Both the position numbers and the translations under genes were made by a program. A stretch of DNA of 5,247 bases from Campylobacteraceae bacterium (GTDB lineage Bacteria; Campylobacterota; Campylobacteria; Campylobacterales; Sulfurovaceae): positions 1 to 5,247 of the forward strand of contig JALSQJ010000018.1 of the NCBI GenBank assembly GCA_026985495.1, in the 5' to 3' direction. Below, piece after piece: positions 1 through 5,122 of the stretch. A model generated the notes under the pieces. The model had not been told where the DNA came from and made no database searches. It was given only the letters and a program-made list of their open reading frames with translations. Each line of letters opens with the position of its first letter. The first letter of the stretch is position 1.

Positions 1-1239
1 ATTGAGACATTACCAAAACAAGGAGTTCTTTATTATAATGGTAAAGAGCTTAAAGAGGGTGAGGTTATTAAGAACTTTAACAATGAACTTCTAACTCTTG
101 ACCCTAAAGATGGCGAAGTAAGTGTAAGCTTTACGTATGCTGTAGCAGATGATGCAGGGTTTAAATCTGAACCTGCAACGGTTGTGATGGCATTCTCTGA
201 TACTGATACCGATGGCGATGGTATCTTTGATGCAGAAGATTTAGATGATGATAATGATGGTATTTTAGATAGCATTGAAGAGTCAACTTCTGTTAATATA
301 GATACTGATGGTGATGGTACTCCTGATAGATTGGACTTAGATTCTGATGGAGATGGTATTTTAGATTCTGAAGAGGGTGATGTAGATACAGACAATGACG
401 GAAAACCTGATTTCCAAGATATTGACTCGGACAATGATGGTCTTTCAGACTTGGTAGAGGGTGGAAGTGATGCTAACCTTGATAGCAATGTAGATGGAGT
501 TATTGATGACTTAACAGATGCTAATGGTGATGGAATTGCCGATAAACTTTTAGATAACAATGGAACAGTAGCTCCAACACCAGATACTGATAGAGATGGT
601 ATTGATAACTATAGAGATTTAGATTCGGATGGTGATACCCTTTTAGATGCAATAGAGATTGGTGGAACCGATGATAATAATGATGGAATTATTGAGCCTA
701 TTGGAACATTGATTGATGGTAGAACCTTACCTGATGAGAATAACAATAGTATTCCAGATGTTTTAGAGGTTAAACTTGAAGATGACCATAAAGTTGCACC
801 AGCAGGTTCAGTGGTTAAGATTGACCTATTAGAGAATGATTCAGGTGATGTTGACCCAAGTTCAATTGTGTTTATAATTCCTGATGACTTTAATGGGACA
901 GCACGATTAAGTGCTAACAAAAAAGTTATGGTAGTAGATGGAGAGGGTACTTGGAGTGTAGATGAGAATGGTACAGTTACCTTTGTTCCCGAAGCAGGGT
1001 TTGAGGGTAATCCAGAGCCAATTAGATATAAAGCATCAAATATAGATGGTAGTAAAACAGCTTCAGCAAAAATTTCAATTGTTGTTACAAAAGTAGCAGG
1101 AGTATCTACAGGTGAAGAGTGTGAAACTTATGAAGAGGGAGTAAGCTCATCTGTCCCAACATTGGGTATCTATGGAATAGTTTTAATGTTATTGGTGTTG
1201 AGTATTTTTGGTTCATCGCTAATGCGACAAGAGAGATAG
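1..1239 (+). CDS. Large surface/adhesin-like protein, C-terminal part only (TSP3-like repeats, CshA-like module, VPTL-type sorting tail)
   Basis: The frame is open from base 1 to the TAG at 1237-1239, so these 412 residues are the C-terminal end of a longer protein whose start lies outside the window. Residues 1-65 look like the end of a beta-sandwich repeat (Ig- or cadherin-like, with a YAVADDAG segment). Residues 67-253 are Asp/Gly/Asn-rich loops of the DxDxDGxxD type, as in thrombospondin type 3 repeats, which bind calcium. Residues about 258-364 form another beta-rich module resembling CshA-type fibril repeats (DGEGTWSVDENGTVTFVPE). The tail has the motif VPTLGIYG at 385-392, a hydrophobic helix and a short end containing Arg. 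This matches the plan of IPTL-CTERM proteins, which are thought to be processed by an exosortase (XrtH). I infer an exported, Ca-stabilised adhesin or stalk. The domain reading is firm, the biological role is not. Confidence 0.85.
   Translation: METLPKQGVLYYNGKELKEGEVIKNFNNELLTLDPKDGEVSVSFTYAVADDAGFKSEPATVVMAFSDTDTDGDGIFDAEDLDDDNDGILDSIEESTSVNIDTDGDGTPDRLDLDSDGDGILDSEEGDVDTDNDGKPDFQDIDSDNDGLSDLVEGGSDANLDSNVDGVIDDLTDANGDGIADKLLDNNGTVAPTPDTDRDGIDNYRDLDSDGDTLLDAIEIGGTDDNNDGIIEPIGTLIDGRTLPDENNNSIPDVLEVKLEDDHKVAPAGSVVKIDLLENDSGDVDPSSIVFIIPDDFNGTARLSANKKVMVVDGEGTWSVDENGTVTFVPEAGFEGNPEPIRYKASNIDGSKTASAKISIVVTKVAGVSTGEECETYEEGVSSSVPTLGIYGIVLMLLVLSIFGSSLMRQER
199..759 (+). repeat. Tandem Asp-rich calcium-loop repeats (TSP3-like) within the surface protein
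   Basis: About twelve loops are readable in order, including DTDGDGIFD, DDDNDGILD, DTDGDGTPD, DSDGDGILD, DTDNDGKPD, DSDNDGLSD, DANGDGIAD and DTDRDGIDN. They are separated by short acidic linkers of uneven length. At DNA level they appear as imperfect GATNNNGATGGT units. The last loops decay from consensus: DSDGDTLLD lacks the usual Gly, and DENNNSIPD lacks the DG pair. This is a protein-level repeat. I see no exact DNA repeat that would suggest slippage-driven phase variation. Confidence 0.85.
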
Positions 1240-1251
1240 CTCTTATAAGAG
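1240..1251. other. 12-bp perfect palindrome at a 3-base convergent gene junction
   Basis: CTCTTATAAGAG is its own reverse complement. It covers the 3-base gap between the surface-protein stop (1237-1239) and the miaA stop (complement 1243-1245). As RNA it could form only a 4-bp stem with a TATA loop, and there is no T-run on either side, so it is not a convincing terminator. No other terminator is visible for either gene, so the two transcripts probably overlap as antisense RNAs. Confidence 0.5.
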
Positions 1252-2136
1252 ACTCCTCTCTAGCTCATTTAAAGGTAGAGAGACTCTGCTTTTAAATTGC
1301 GACTTGTTAAAGGTACGTTGCCTCTTAGCAAGTTGTGCAGTGTGGATTGTTATCCACTCTTGCATCTCCTCTTTAGTATATTCTCCGTCAAAATATTTAA
1401 GAACCTCTTTTATACCAATAGATTTCATGCAGTTTGGCTCTCTTGTATATCTCTGTTCTAACATTTTAACTTCATCAATAAGCCCCATTTGAATCATCGT
1501 TAGAGTACGCTTTTTAATTCGTCTCCTTAGTAGCTCTCGTTCAATATTAATCTCATAAATATCTAACTTCTCATCTATAATAGGTTTAGGAGGATTGGTT
1601 CTAAAGTAGTTGCTAGGAGTCATATCTGTTTCAAAGTAGAGATTGAGCATCTTCTCTATTCGGTATCTATCTTCAGGTTTTATTCTGCTCATATAGCTCT
1701 TATCTAATGAGTATAGAAATCTATATGCAGACTCCAAATCCTGTAGATACTCATTGCTCTTCTGTTGTGTTGTATTGCTAATTTTAGGAAGAGGGCTAAT
1801 ACCCTCTATTAAAGTTTTAAGGTAGAAACTTGTCCCCCCAACTATAATAAGATTTCTCTCCTCTTGAATAGATTTATATCTAGCCTCTTGGTAGAGTTCT
1901 ATAAAGGTAGTAACATCAAAAGCCTCATTAGGAGTAATAATATCAACTCCAAAGTGAATAATACCTTTACGCTCCTCTATAGTAGGTTTTGCAGAGGCTA
2001 TATCTATCTCTTTATAGATACTAAGTGAGTCCAGAGAGAGAATATTTGCATTAATTTTTTGAGCAACTTTAACAGCTAACGCACTTTTTCCTGATGCTGT
2101 AGAGCCAATAATAGCTAGTTGTTGAAAGTTATTCAT
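1243..2136 (-). CDS. miaA: tRNA dimethylallyltransferase MiaA
   Basis: MiaA transfers a dimethylallyl group from dimethylallyl diphosphate to N6 of A37 in tRNAs that read codons starting with U. The 297-residue product is near the usual family length of about 300. It shows the P-loop GSTASGKS (residues 11-18), the substrate-binding segment DSLSIYKEIDIASAKPT starting at D36, the HFGVDI segment near 61-66, and GGTSFYLK at 100-107. The C-terminal part has the basic helices RRRIKKRT and the AKRQRTF motif typical of the tRNA-binding end. The ATG at 2136 has an AGGAG (complement of 2146-2150) 9 bases upstream. The gene stands alone on this strand, divergent from pssA and convergent with the surface-protein gene. 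All key motifs are intact. Confidence 0.96.
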   Translation of the reverse strand: MNNFQQLAIIGSTASGKSALAVKVAQKINANILSLDSLSIYKEIDIASAKPTIEERKGIIHFGVDIITPNEAFDVTTFIELYQEARYKSIQEERNLIIVGGTSFYLKTLIEGISPLPKISNTTQQKSNEYLQDLESAYRFLYSLDKSYMSRIKPEDRYRIEKMLNLYFETDMTPSNYFRTNPPKPIIDEKLDIYEINIERELLRRRIKKRTLTMIQMGLIDEVKMLEQRYTREPNCMKSIGIKEVLKYFDGEYTKEEMQEWITIHTAQLAKRQRTFNKSQFKSRVSLPLNELERSLL

Positions 2137-2162
2137 CTTTAAAAGCTCCTATTTTTCAAAGA

Positions 2163-2168
2163 ATTATA
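2163..2168 (-). promoter_or_regulatory. Putative -10 box (TATAAT) of miaA
   Basis: Read on the minus strand, 2168-2163 is a perfect TATAAT. It would place a transcription start near 2156 and give a leader of about 20 bases that contains the AGGAG before miaA. No good -35 hexamer is seen 17 bases upstream (TATCTT). Weak -35 boxes are common in Campylobacterota, where AT-rich upstream DNA often replaces them. Confidence 0.45.
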
Positions 2169-2189
2169 GTTAAATAATCTAAAATAAGA

Positions 2190-2216
2190 TAAAATTACTA
2201 TTTAAAATTTGAGGAG
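2190..2216 (+). promoter_or_regulatory. Putative pssA operon promoter and ribosome binding site
   Basis: The 85-base region between miaA and pssA must hold two divergent promoters. On the plus strand the best -10 candidate is TAAAAT at 2190-2195, five of six matches to TATAAT, with no clear -35. AGGAG at 2212-2216 lies 5 bases before the pssA ATG and is a clear ribosome binding site. The promoter assignment is weak, the binding site is firm. Confidence 0.3.
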
Positions 2217-2221
2217 ACAAA

Positions 2222-2773
2222 ATGTTATTTGACAAAAACAACCGTTTTAACCTTGCAAACTTAATTACCTTTGGTAATATTGCCTCTGGGTTAATTGCTA
2301 TACATTTTATTGTGCATGGAGATTTCTTTACAGCTATTATCTTAGCATGGATTGCAGGAGCATTAGATATCGCCGATGGAAAAGTGGCACGAAAATATAA
2401 TCTATCTACCGAGTTTGGTATTCAAGTGGACTCCTATGCAGACTTTATCTCATTTGTTGTGATGCCCTCATTTCTACTCTACTACGCTATTACAGCAGAG
2501 GTTTCAGGCACTACTGAGCTAATTATTGGTTTAGTATTTATTGGTTATATTATATCAGGGCTTAGACGACTTATTGAGTTTAACCTAAAGTCAGAAGAGG
2601 GTGAAGTAGCAAAGTTTTTTGAGGGTGTACCTACACCATTAGGGGCTATTTTACAGTGGGTTTTATATCTGTTGTTCTCTTATAATATCATCTCTAATCC
2701 TTGGATTATTGCTCTTTTGGTAGCTGTTATTGCTTGGTCTTTGAACTCTAAATTAAAAATTCCTCACCCATAG
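2222..2773 (+). CDS. pssA: CDP-diacylglycerol--serine O-phosphatidyltransferase (phosphatidylserine synthase)
   Basis: This integral membrane enzyme of the CDP-alcohol phosphotransferase family makes phosphatidylserine from CDP-diacylglycerol and serine, the step before phosphatidylethanolamine. The 183-residue protein contains the complete family signature D-x2-D-G-x2-A-R-x8-G-x3-D-x3-D, with D49, D52, G53, A56, R57, G66, D70 and D74. The remaining segments (NLITFGNIASG at the start, GLRRLIEFN, GVPTPLGA, and the KLKIPHP end) follow the layout of Bacillus-type PssA, which separates it from PgsA and cardiolipin synthases. About six hydrophobic segments are visible. At 183 residues it is close to the short Bacillus form. 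It opens a three-gene operon, with the mqnP start only 2 bases after its stop. The start is set by the AGGAG at 2212-2216. Confidence 0.92.
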   Translation: MLFDKNNRFNLANLITFGNIASGLIAIHFIVHGDFFTAIILAWIAGALDIADGKVARKYNLSTEFGIQVDSYADFISFVVMPSFLLYYAITAEVSGTTELIIGLVFIGYIISGLRRLIEFNLKSEEGEVAKFFEGVPTPLGAILQWVLYLLFSYNIISNPWIIALLVAVIAWSLNSKLKIPHP

Positions 2774-2775
2774 TT

Positions 2776-3630
2776 ATGAATAGTATTAAAACTAAATTGT
2801 TTAACCTCTCCGAGATGGTGATGTTTAAACACTCTATCTTCTCTCTTCCTTTTATCTTTATTGCTATGTTGGTAGCTTCTAAGGGGTGGTTTGGGTGGAA
2901 GTTGCTTTTGCTTGGCACACTAGCTGCTGTTACTGCACGAAACTTTGCAATGGGGGTTAACCGTTATCTTGACCGAGATATAGATGCACTAAACCCACGA
3001 ACCAAAGATAGACCCTCTGTAGATGGACGAGTAAGTAACTTGACTATGCAAATTTTTATTGTGCTAAATGGGCTTCTTTTTATAGCTGTTGCCTATTTTA
3101 TCAACCCTTTAGCCTTTAAACTCTCTTTTCCTATTTTAGCTATACTTGGAGCATACACTCTATTTAAACGTTTCTCTTCAATGGCACATCTTGTTTTAGG
3201 AGTTACTTTGGGTCTAGCACCCATTGCAGGGGTAGTGGCTGTTACAGGAGAGATTACCTCATGGTCACTCTTTTTAGCAGGGGGTGTTCTCTTTTGGGTA
3301 GCAGGATTTGATTTGCTCTATTCACTTCAAGATATTGAGTTTGACAAAGAGCATGGTCTGCACTCTATCCCCTCACAATTTGGTGCAAAAAATACCATGC
3401 TTATTGCTAAACTGTTTCATTCCATAACAATTATGTTGTGGATTATATTTATTCAAAGTGCTAACTTAGGCATCTTTGCAACTCTTGCAGTTTTTTTAAG
3501 TGCTGTTATGCTAACCTACGAACACTATTTAGTAAACAAAGATTTCAGAAAAATAGATAGAGCCTTTTTTACAGTAAATGGTTATTTAGGAATCATGTTT
3601 TTAATTTTAATAATTTTGGAGGTAGCATAG
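2776..3630 (+). CDS. mqnP: UbiA-family prenyltransferase, probably MqnP of the futalosine menaquinone pathway
   Basis: UbiA-family membrane enzymes attach a polyprenyl chain to an aromatic acceptor. This subgroup (UbiA-like, MqnP) is assigned to menaquinone synthesis by the futalosine route used by Campylobacterota. The 284-residue protein has both Mg-diphosphate motifs: N62-x3-D66-x3-D70 in GVNRYLDRDID, followed by NPRTKDRP, and D179-x2-Y182-x3-D186-x3-D190 in FDLLYSLQDIEFDKE, followed by GLHSIPSQFG. About eight or nine hydrophobic segments span the rest. No ribosome binding site precedes the ATG, which lies 2 bases after the pssA stop, so translation is probably coupled to pssA. Assignment to MqnP rather than a ubiquinone UbiA rests partly on the presumed lineage. 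No other quinone genes are in the window. Confidence 0.88.
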   Translation: MNSIKTKLFNLSEMVMFKHSIFSLPFIFIAMLVASKGWFGWKLLLLGTLAAVTARNFAMGVNRYLDRDIDALNPRTKDRPSVDGRVSNLTMQIFIVLNGLLFIAVAYFINPLAFKLSFPILAILGAYTLFKRFSSMAHLVLGVTLGLAPIAGVVAVTGEITSWSLFLAGGVLFWVAGFDLLYSLQDIEFDKEHGLHSIPSQFGAKNTMLIAKLFHSITIMLWIIFIQSANLGIFATLAVFLSAVMLTYEHYLVNKDFRKIDRAFFTVNGYLGIMFLILIILEVA

Positions 3631-4002
3631 ATGAATGCAGAGCAGTTACAATTTATCTTCTCACTCTTCTCCTTTGTTGGAGTAGTGGGAATTCTGTTTT
3701 ATATTATTTTAGAGAGAGCAAAACAAGAGGAGCGTAAAGAAGAGCTAGAGCATCTTGAAGAGAAAATCACCTCTTTACAAGAGTATGTTCATAAACTTGA
3801 AGAGCAACAAGAGGAGAGCCGTGAACCTGTCGAAGAGGAGAATTTAAAAGAGAAGATTATTGCTCTTTATGAAGATGGTAAAGAGCTTTCATTAATTGAA
3901 GATAGACTAAATATTCCAAAAGCGAAAATAGAGATGGTTTTAAAGTTCCATAATTTGAAAAAATCGGACAATTGGAGAAATTCTGTTAATGAAAACTTGT
4001 AA
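3631..4002 (+). CDS. Small membrane-anchored coiled-coil protein with C-terminal helix-turn-helix-like tail (unknown function)
   Basis: I do not recognise a named family with certainty. The 123 residues show a single N-terminal membrane helix (about 7-27), a Glu/Lys-rich coiled coil (about 29-65) and a compact C-terminal segment (about 71-108). That segment pairs KIIALYEDGKELSLIEDRLNI with PKAKIEMVLKFHNLKK and reads like a small helix-turn-helix of the kind found at the end of SwrB/DUF6115-type proteins. With only two or three residues before the helix and a highly charged region after it, the bulk is probably cytoplasmic. The ATG directly abuts the mqnP stop, and GGAGG at 3618-3622 lies 8 bases upstream, so it is the third gene of the pssA-mqnP operon. 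A scaffold or regulatory role at the membrane is possible but speculative. Confidence 0.8.
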   Translation: MNAEQLQFIFSLFSFVGVVGILFYIILERAKQEERKEELEHLEEKITSLQEYVHKLEEQQEESREPVEEENLKEKIIALYEDGKELSLIEDRLNIPKAKIEMVLKFHNLKKSDNWRNSVNENL

Positions 4003-4012
4003 TTAACAGAAT
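3980..4012. repeat. Perfect 11-bp inverted repeat across the stop codon and tRNA promoter
   Basis: ATTCTGTTAAT at 3980-3990 is the exact reverse complement of ATTAACAGAAT at 4002-4012, with an 11-base loop. The left arm is inside the last codons of the upstream gene. The loop and right arm overlap the stop codon and the proposed -35 of the tRNA promoter. The stem is AT-rich and no T-run follows, so it is a poor intrinsic terminator. An mRNA 3'-end stabiliser or a protein-binding site is equally possible. Confidence 0.6.
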
Positions 4013-4025
4013 AATCTGATATAAT
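3997..4025 (+). promoter_or_regulatory. Promoter of the tRNA-Arg gene (-35 TTGTAA, extended -10 TGATATAAT)
   Basis: A perfect TATAAT at 4020-4025 is preceded by TG at 4017-4018 (extended -10). TTGTAA at 3997-4002 lies exactly 17 bases upstream and matches TTGACA at four of six positions. Transcription would start near 4032, about 11 bases before the mature tRNA. The discriminator after the -10 (TCCGACC) is GC-rich within AT-rich DNA, a feature linked to stringent control of stable RNA promoters. That link is an inference here. Confidence 0.75.
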
Positions 4026-4042
4026 TCCGACCTCATATAGAG

Positions 4043-4119
4043 GCACTCATAGCTCAGCTGGATAGAGCAACGGTTTGCGGTACCGTAGGTCAGGGGTTCG
4101 AATCCCTTTGAGTGTACCA
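4043..4119 (+). tRNA. tRNA-Arg (anticodon GCG), CCA encoded
   Basis: A complete 77-base cloverleaf folds from the sequence. The acceptor stem is GCACTCA with TGAGTGT (one G-U at 1-72), followed by A73 and an encoded CCA. The D-arm stem is GCTC/GAGC. The anticodon stem is ACGGT/ACCGT with loop TTGCGGT, and the T-arm is AGGGG/CCCTT with loop TTCGAAT. The anticodon is GCG at 4077-4079, reading CGC and CGU. A20 in the D-loop and C35 are known arginine identity elements and both are present. G36-G37 fits methylation by TrmD. The anticodon is unusual because most bacteria use ACG, edited to ICG, for this box. It is a single gene with its own promoter. Confidence 0.96.
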
Positions 4120-4120
4120 C

Positions 4121-4148
4121 TTTTTTAATAATATTTTTGTTTATTATT
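4121..4148 (+). terminator. Possible transcription stop after tRNA-Arg (T-run and AT-only hairpin)
   Basis: Six Ts at 4121-4126 follow the CCA after a single C, so the folded tRNA plus T-run could itself act as a terminator. A 7-bp AT-only inverted repeat (AATAATA 4127-4133, TATTATT 4142-4148) follows and fills most of the 35-base gap to the convergent toxin stop. Its stability would be low. No conventional GC-rich terminator is present for the minus-strand toxin transcript, which may run antisense into the tRNA gene. Confidence 0.35.
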
Positions 4149-4154
4149 TACTAT

Positions 4155-4571
4155 TTAAACCCCTTTAATTTTCATTCCTCTAATACTTTTTAACTCCAAT
4201 ATAGCTTTATCATTGGTTATGAAAAGTTCGCATTTTTTGCGAATGGCAGAGTTTAAAATCATTAAATCCTCAAAATCTTTAAATTTCCCATCAAAAAAAT
4301 CATTTTTTGCATTAATAAAATCTGCATGACTTAAATAATGAGGTAAAATTTCAAAAGATAGAGCTTCAATAGAGCTAATAACTTCTGATGCATCATATTT
4401 TTTTCGTTCGGTTAAAACATAATAAAATGTTGTGATGAAATCAGATGAAAAATAGAATGTTAAAGCCTCATCATTTTTGTGATTCATATACCAATCTATG
4501 GAAGCTTTAGATGTTGGGCGTTTGGTGTCTAAGAGGTCTAAACAGATGTTTGCATCTAAAAAAATATTCAT
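4155..4571 (-). CDS. PIN-domain toxin of a type II toxin-antitoxin pair (VapC-like)
   Basis: PIN-domain toxins are Mg-dependent RNases that cut RNA, often tRNA or rRNA, when their antitoxin is lost. The 138-residue product has the expected size. It shows the N-terminal acidic strand FLDANICLDLLD (D6), a possible second acid in SSDFITTFYYVLTE (D44 or E55), the central DFEDLMILNSAI (D99, E101, D102) and FITNDKAI (D121) near the end, so the catalytic acids appear intact. Its ATG overlaps the antitoxin TGA as ATGA, and no strong ribosome binding site precedes it, so translation is probably coupled to the antitoxin. It ends 35 bases from the convergent tRNA-Arg. The RNA target cannot be told from sequence, and the gene is VapC-like rather than assigned to a named subgroup. 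Confidence 0.88.
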   Translation of the reverse strand: MNIFLDANICLDLLDTKRPTSKASIDWYMNHKNDEALTFYFSSDFITTFYYVLTERKKYDASEVISSIEALSFEILPHYLSHADFINAKNDFFDGKFKDFEDLMILNSAIRKKCELFITNDKAILELKSIRGMKIKGV

Positions 4572-4840
4572 TCGTTCTCTTTGTGGGTTGAGTATTTTCT
4601 CTTCATCTCTTTAAAAGACTCATCTCCTATTTTCCCATCAAGCATACCAATAAAGCTACCTGTTCGTTTATTGGCACTTTTTTCGATACTCTCTAAAATA
4701 GATGGTTCTTTAACAATTGCTTTAAAAAATAGATTGAGAGTTTCGGTTAAATTCTTCTGTTGCTCCAAAAGTATTAGTTGTGCTTTTTGAACTATCTCTT
4801 TATCTAAAAGAAAGTTTTTGCGTACTTTTATGGTGTTCAT
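4568..4840 (-). CDS. Antitoxin of the PIN-domain pair, ribbon-helix-helix type
   Basis: This 90-residue protein lies just upstream of the PIN toxin and shares four bases with it. The N-terminal part reads as a ribbon-helix-helix fold: strand TIKVRKNF (3-10), helix about 13-28, turn KNLT, helix about 32-44. The C-terminal part (about 50-90, with GSFIGMLDGKIGDESFKEMK) is the expected toxin-binding tail. It resembles DUF6364-type antitoxins that often accompany PIN toxins. That family assignment is from memory of the pattern. I place the start at the ATG at 4840 because AGGAG (complement of 4848-4852) lies 7 bases upstream. A possible in-frame ATG at 4879 would add 13 residues, but it has no ribosome binding site and lies inside the palindromic operator. 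It probably represses its own promoter. Confidence 0.82.
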   Translation of the reverse strand: MNTIKVRKNFLLDKEIVQKAQLILLEQQKNLTETLNLFFKAIVKEPSILESIEKSANKRTGSFIGMLDGKIGDESFKEMKRKYSTHKENE

Positions 4841-4856
4841 TTTAAAACTCCTTTTT

Positions 4857-4883
4857 TTATATGTATGATTTATATACATATAA
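4857..4883 (-). promoter_or_regulatory. Probable operator/promoter of the toxin-antitoxin operon
   Basis: TTATATGTAT (4857-4866) and ATACATATAA (4874-4883) form a perfect 10-bp inverted repeat with a 7-base spacer, ending 4 bases upstream of the antitoxin ribosome binding site. The repeat contains -10-like sequence on the minus strand (for example TATAAA, or TATTAT just at its upstream edge), so a bound antitoxin dimer could block RNA polymerase. Position and symmetry are typical of toxin-antitoxin autoregulation. Binding is inferred. Confidence 0.6.
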
Positions 4884-5122
4884 TAGCTAAAATTACTTTA
4901 ATCTTTTTCTTACTTTAAACTTGAGTTCGACGGAATACCATAGTCACATTTTTGCAGGACTAACTGGTTAATTCAAAAAATAATGTTACTGTTAATAAAG
5001 TGAAAGACTATAACATAGTATTTGTTTATCGTCTGTTTAGAAAAATCTAATATACTGCTTAGAAAATGTGGTGGTAAATAAGTCTTTTATTTACTAACTA
5101 TACTTAACAATAAGGAAATACA
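4884..5122. promoter_or_regulatory. Divergent intergenic region upstream of the doxX-like gene
   Basis: No gene of useful length is seen here on either strand. Elements visible near the plus-strand gene are: a direct repeat CTGTTTAGAAAA (5033-5044) and CTGCTTAGAAAA (5055-5066), 11 of 12 identical and 22 bases apart; a -10-like TATACT at 5051-5056 overlapping the second copy; and a hairpin-forming repeat GTAAATAA (5074-5081) with TTATTTAC (5087-5094). Another -10-like TATAAC sits at 5009-5014. The part around 4919-4976 is less AT-rich than its flanks but matches nothing I recognise. Confidence 0.4.

Noticed and set aside
184..189. GTG or ATG here as the true start of the surface protein
   Set aside because: The same frame is open and protein-like back to base 1, continuing a beta-sandwich repeat, and no ribosome binding site precedes these codons.
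33..560. Long minus-strand open frame rich in Ser/Pro opposite the calcium-loop region
   Set aside because: It is the antisense of GAT/GGT-rich codons. Its low-complexity Ser/Pro composition mirrors the Asp-rich repeats, and it has no family features.
1256..1293. CTCTCTA/TAGAGAG stem near the miaA 3' end as a terminator
   Set aside because: It lies inside the miaA coding region, has a 13-base loop and is followed by no T-run on either strand.
4581..4790. Plus-strand open frame opposite the antitoxin
   Set aside because: It is a shadow of the antitoxin on the other strand, with no ribosome binding site and no recognisable features.
4841..4879. Longer antitoxin starting at the ATG at 4879
   Set aside because: No ribosome binding site precedes it and it lies within the palindrome. 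The ATG at 4840 has AGGAG at good spacing and starts the expected first strand.
4925..4940. GTTCGA...TACCA resembling the tRNA 3' end, as a possible attachment-site copy flanking the toxin-antitoxin module
   Set aside because: Only two short fragments match and their spacing differs from that in the tRNA (5 versus 13 bases). There is no contiguous duplicate and no integrase in the window.
5099..5104. TATACT as the -10 of the DoxX-like gene
   Set aside because: Transcription would begin at or within the ribosome binding site at 5112-5116, which is implausible for a gene with a good AAGGA.
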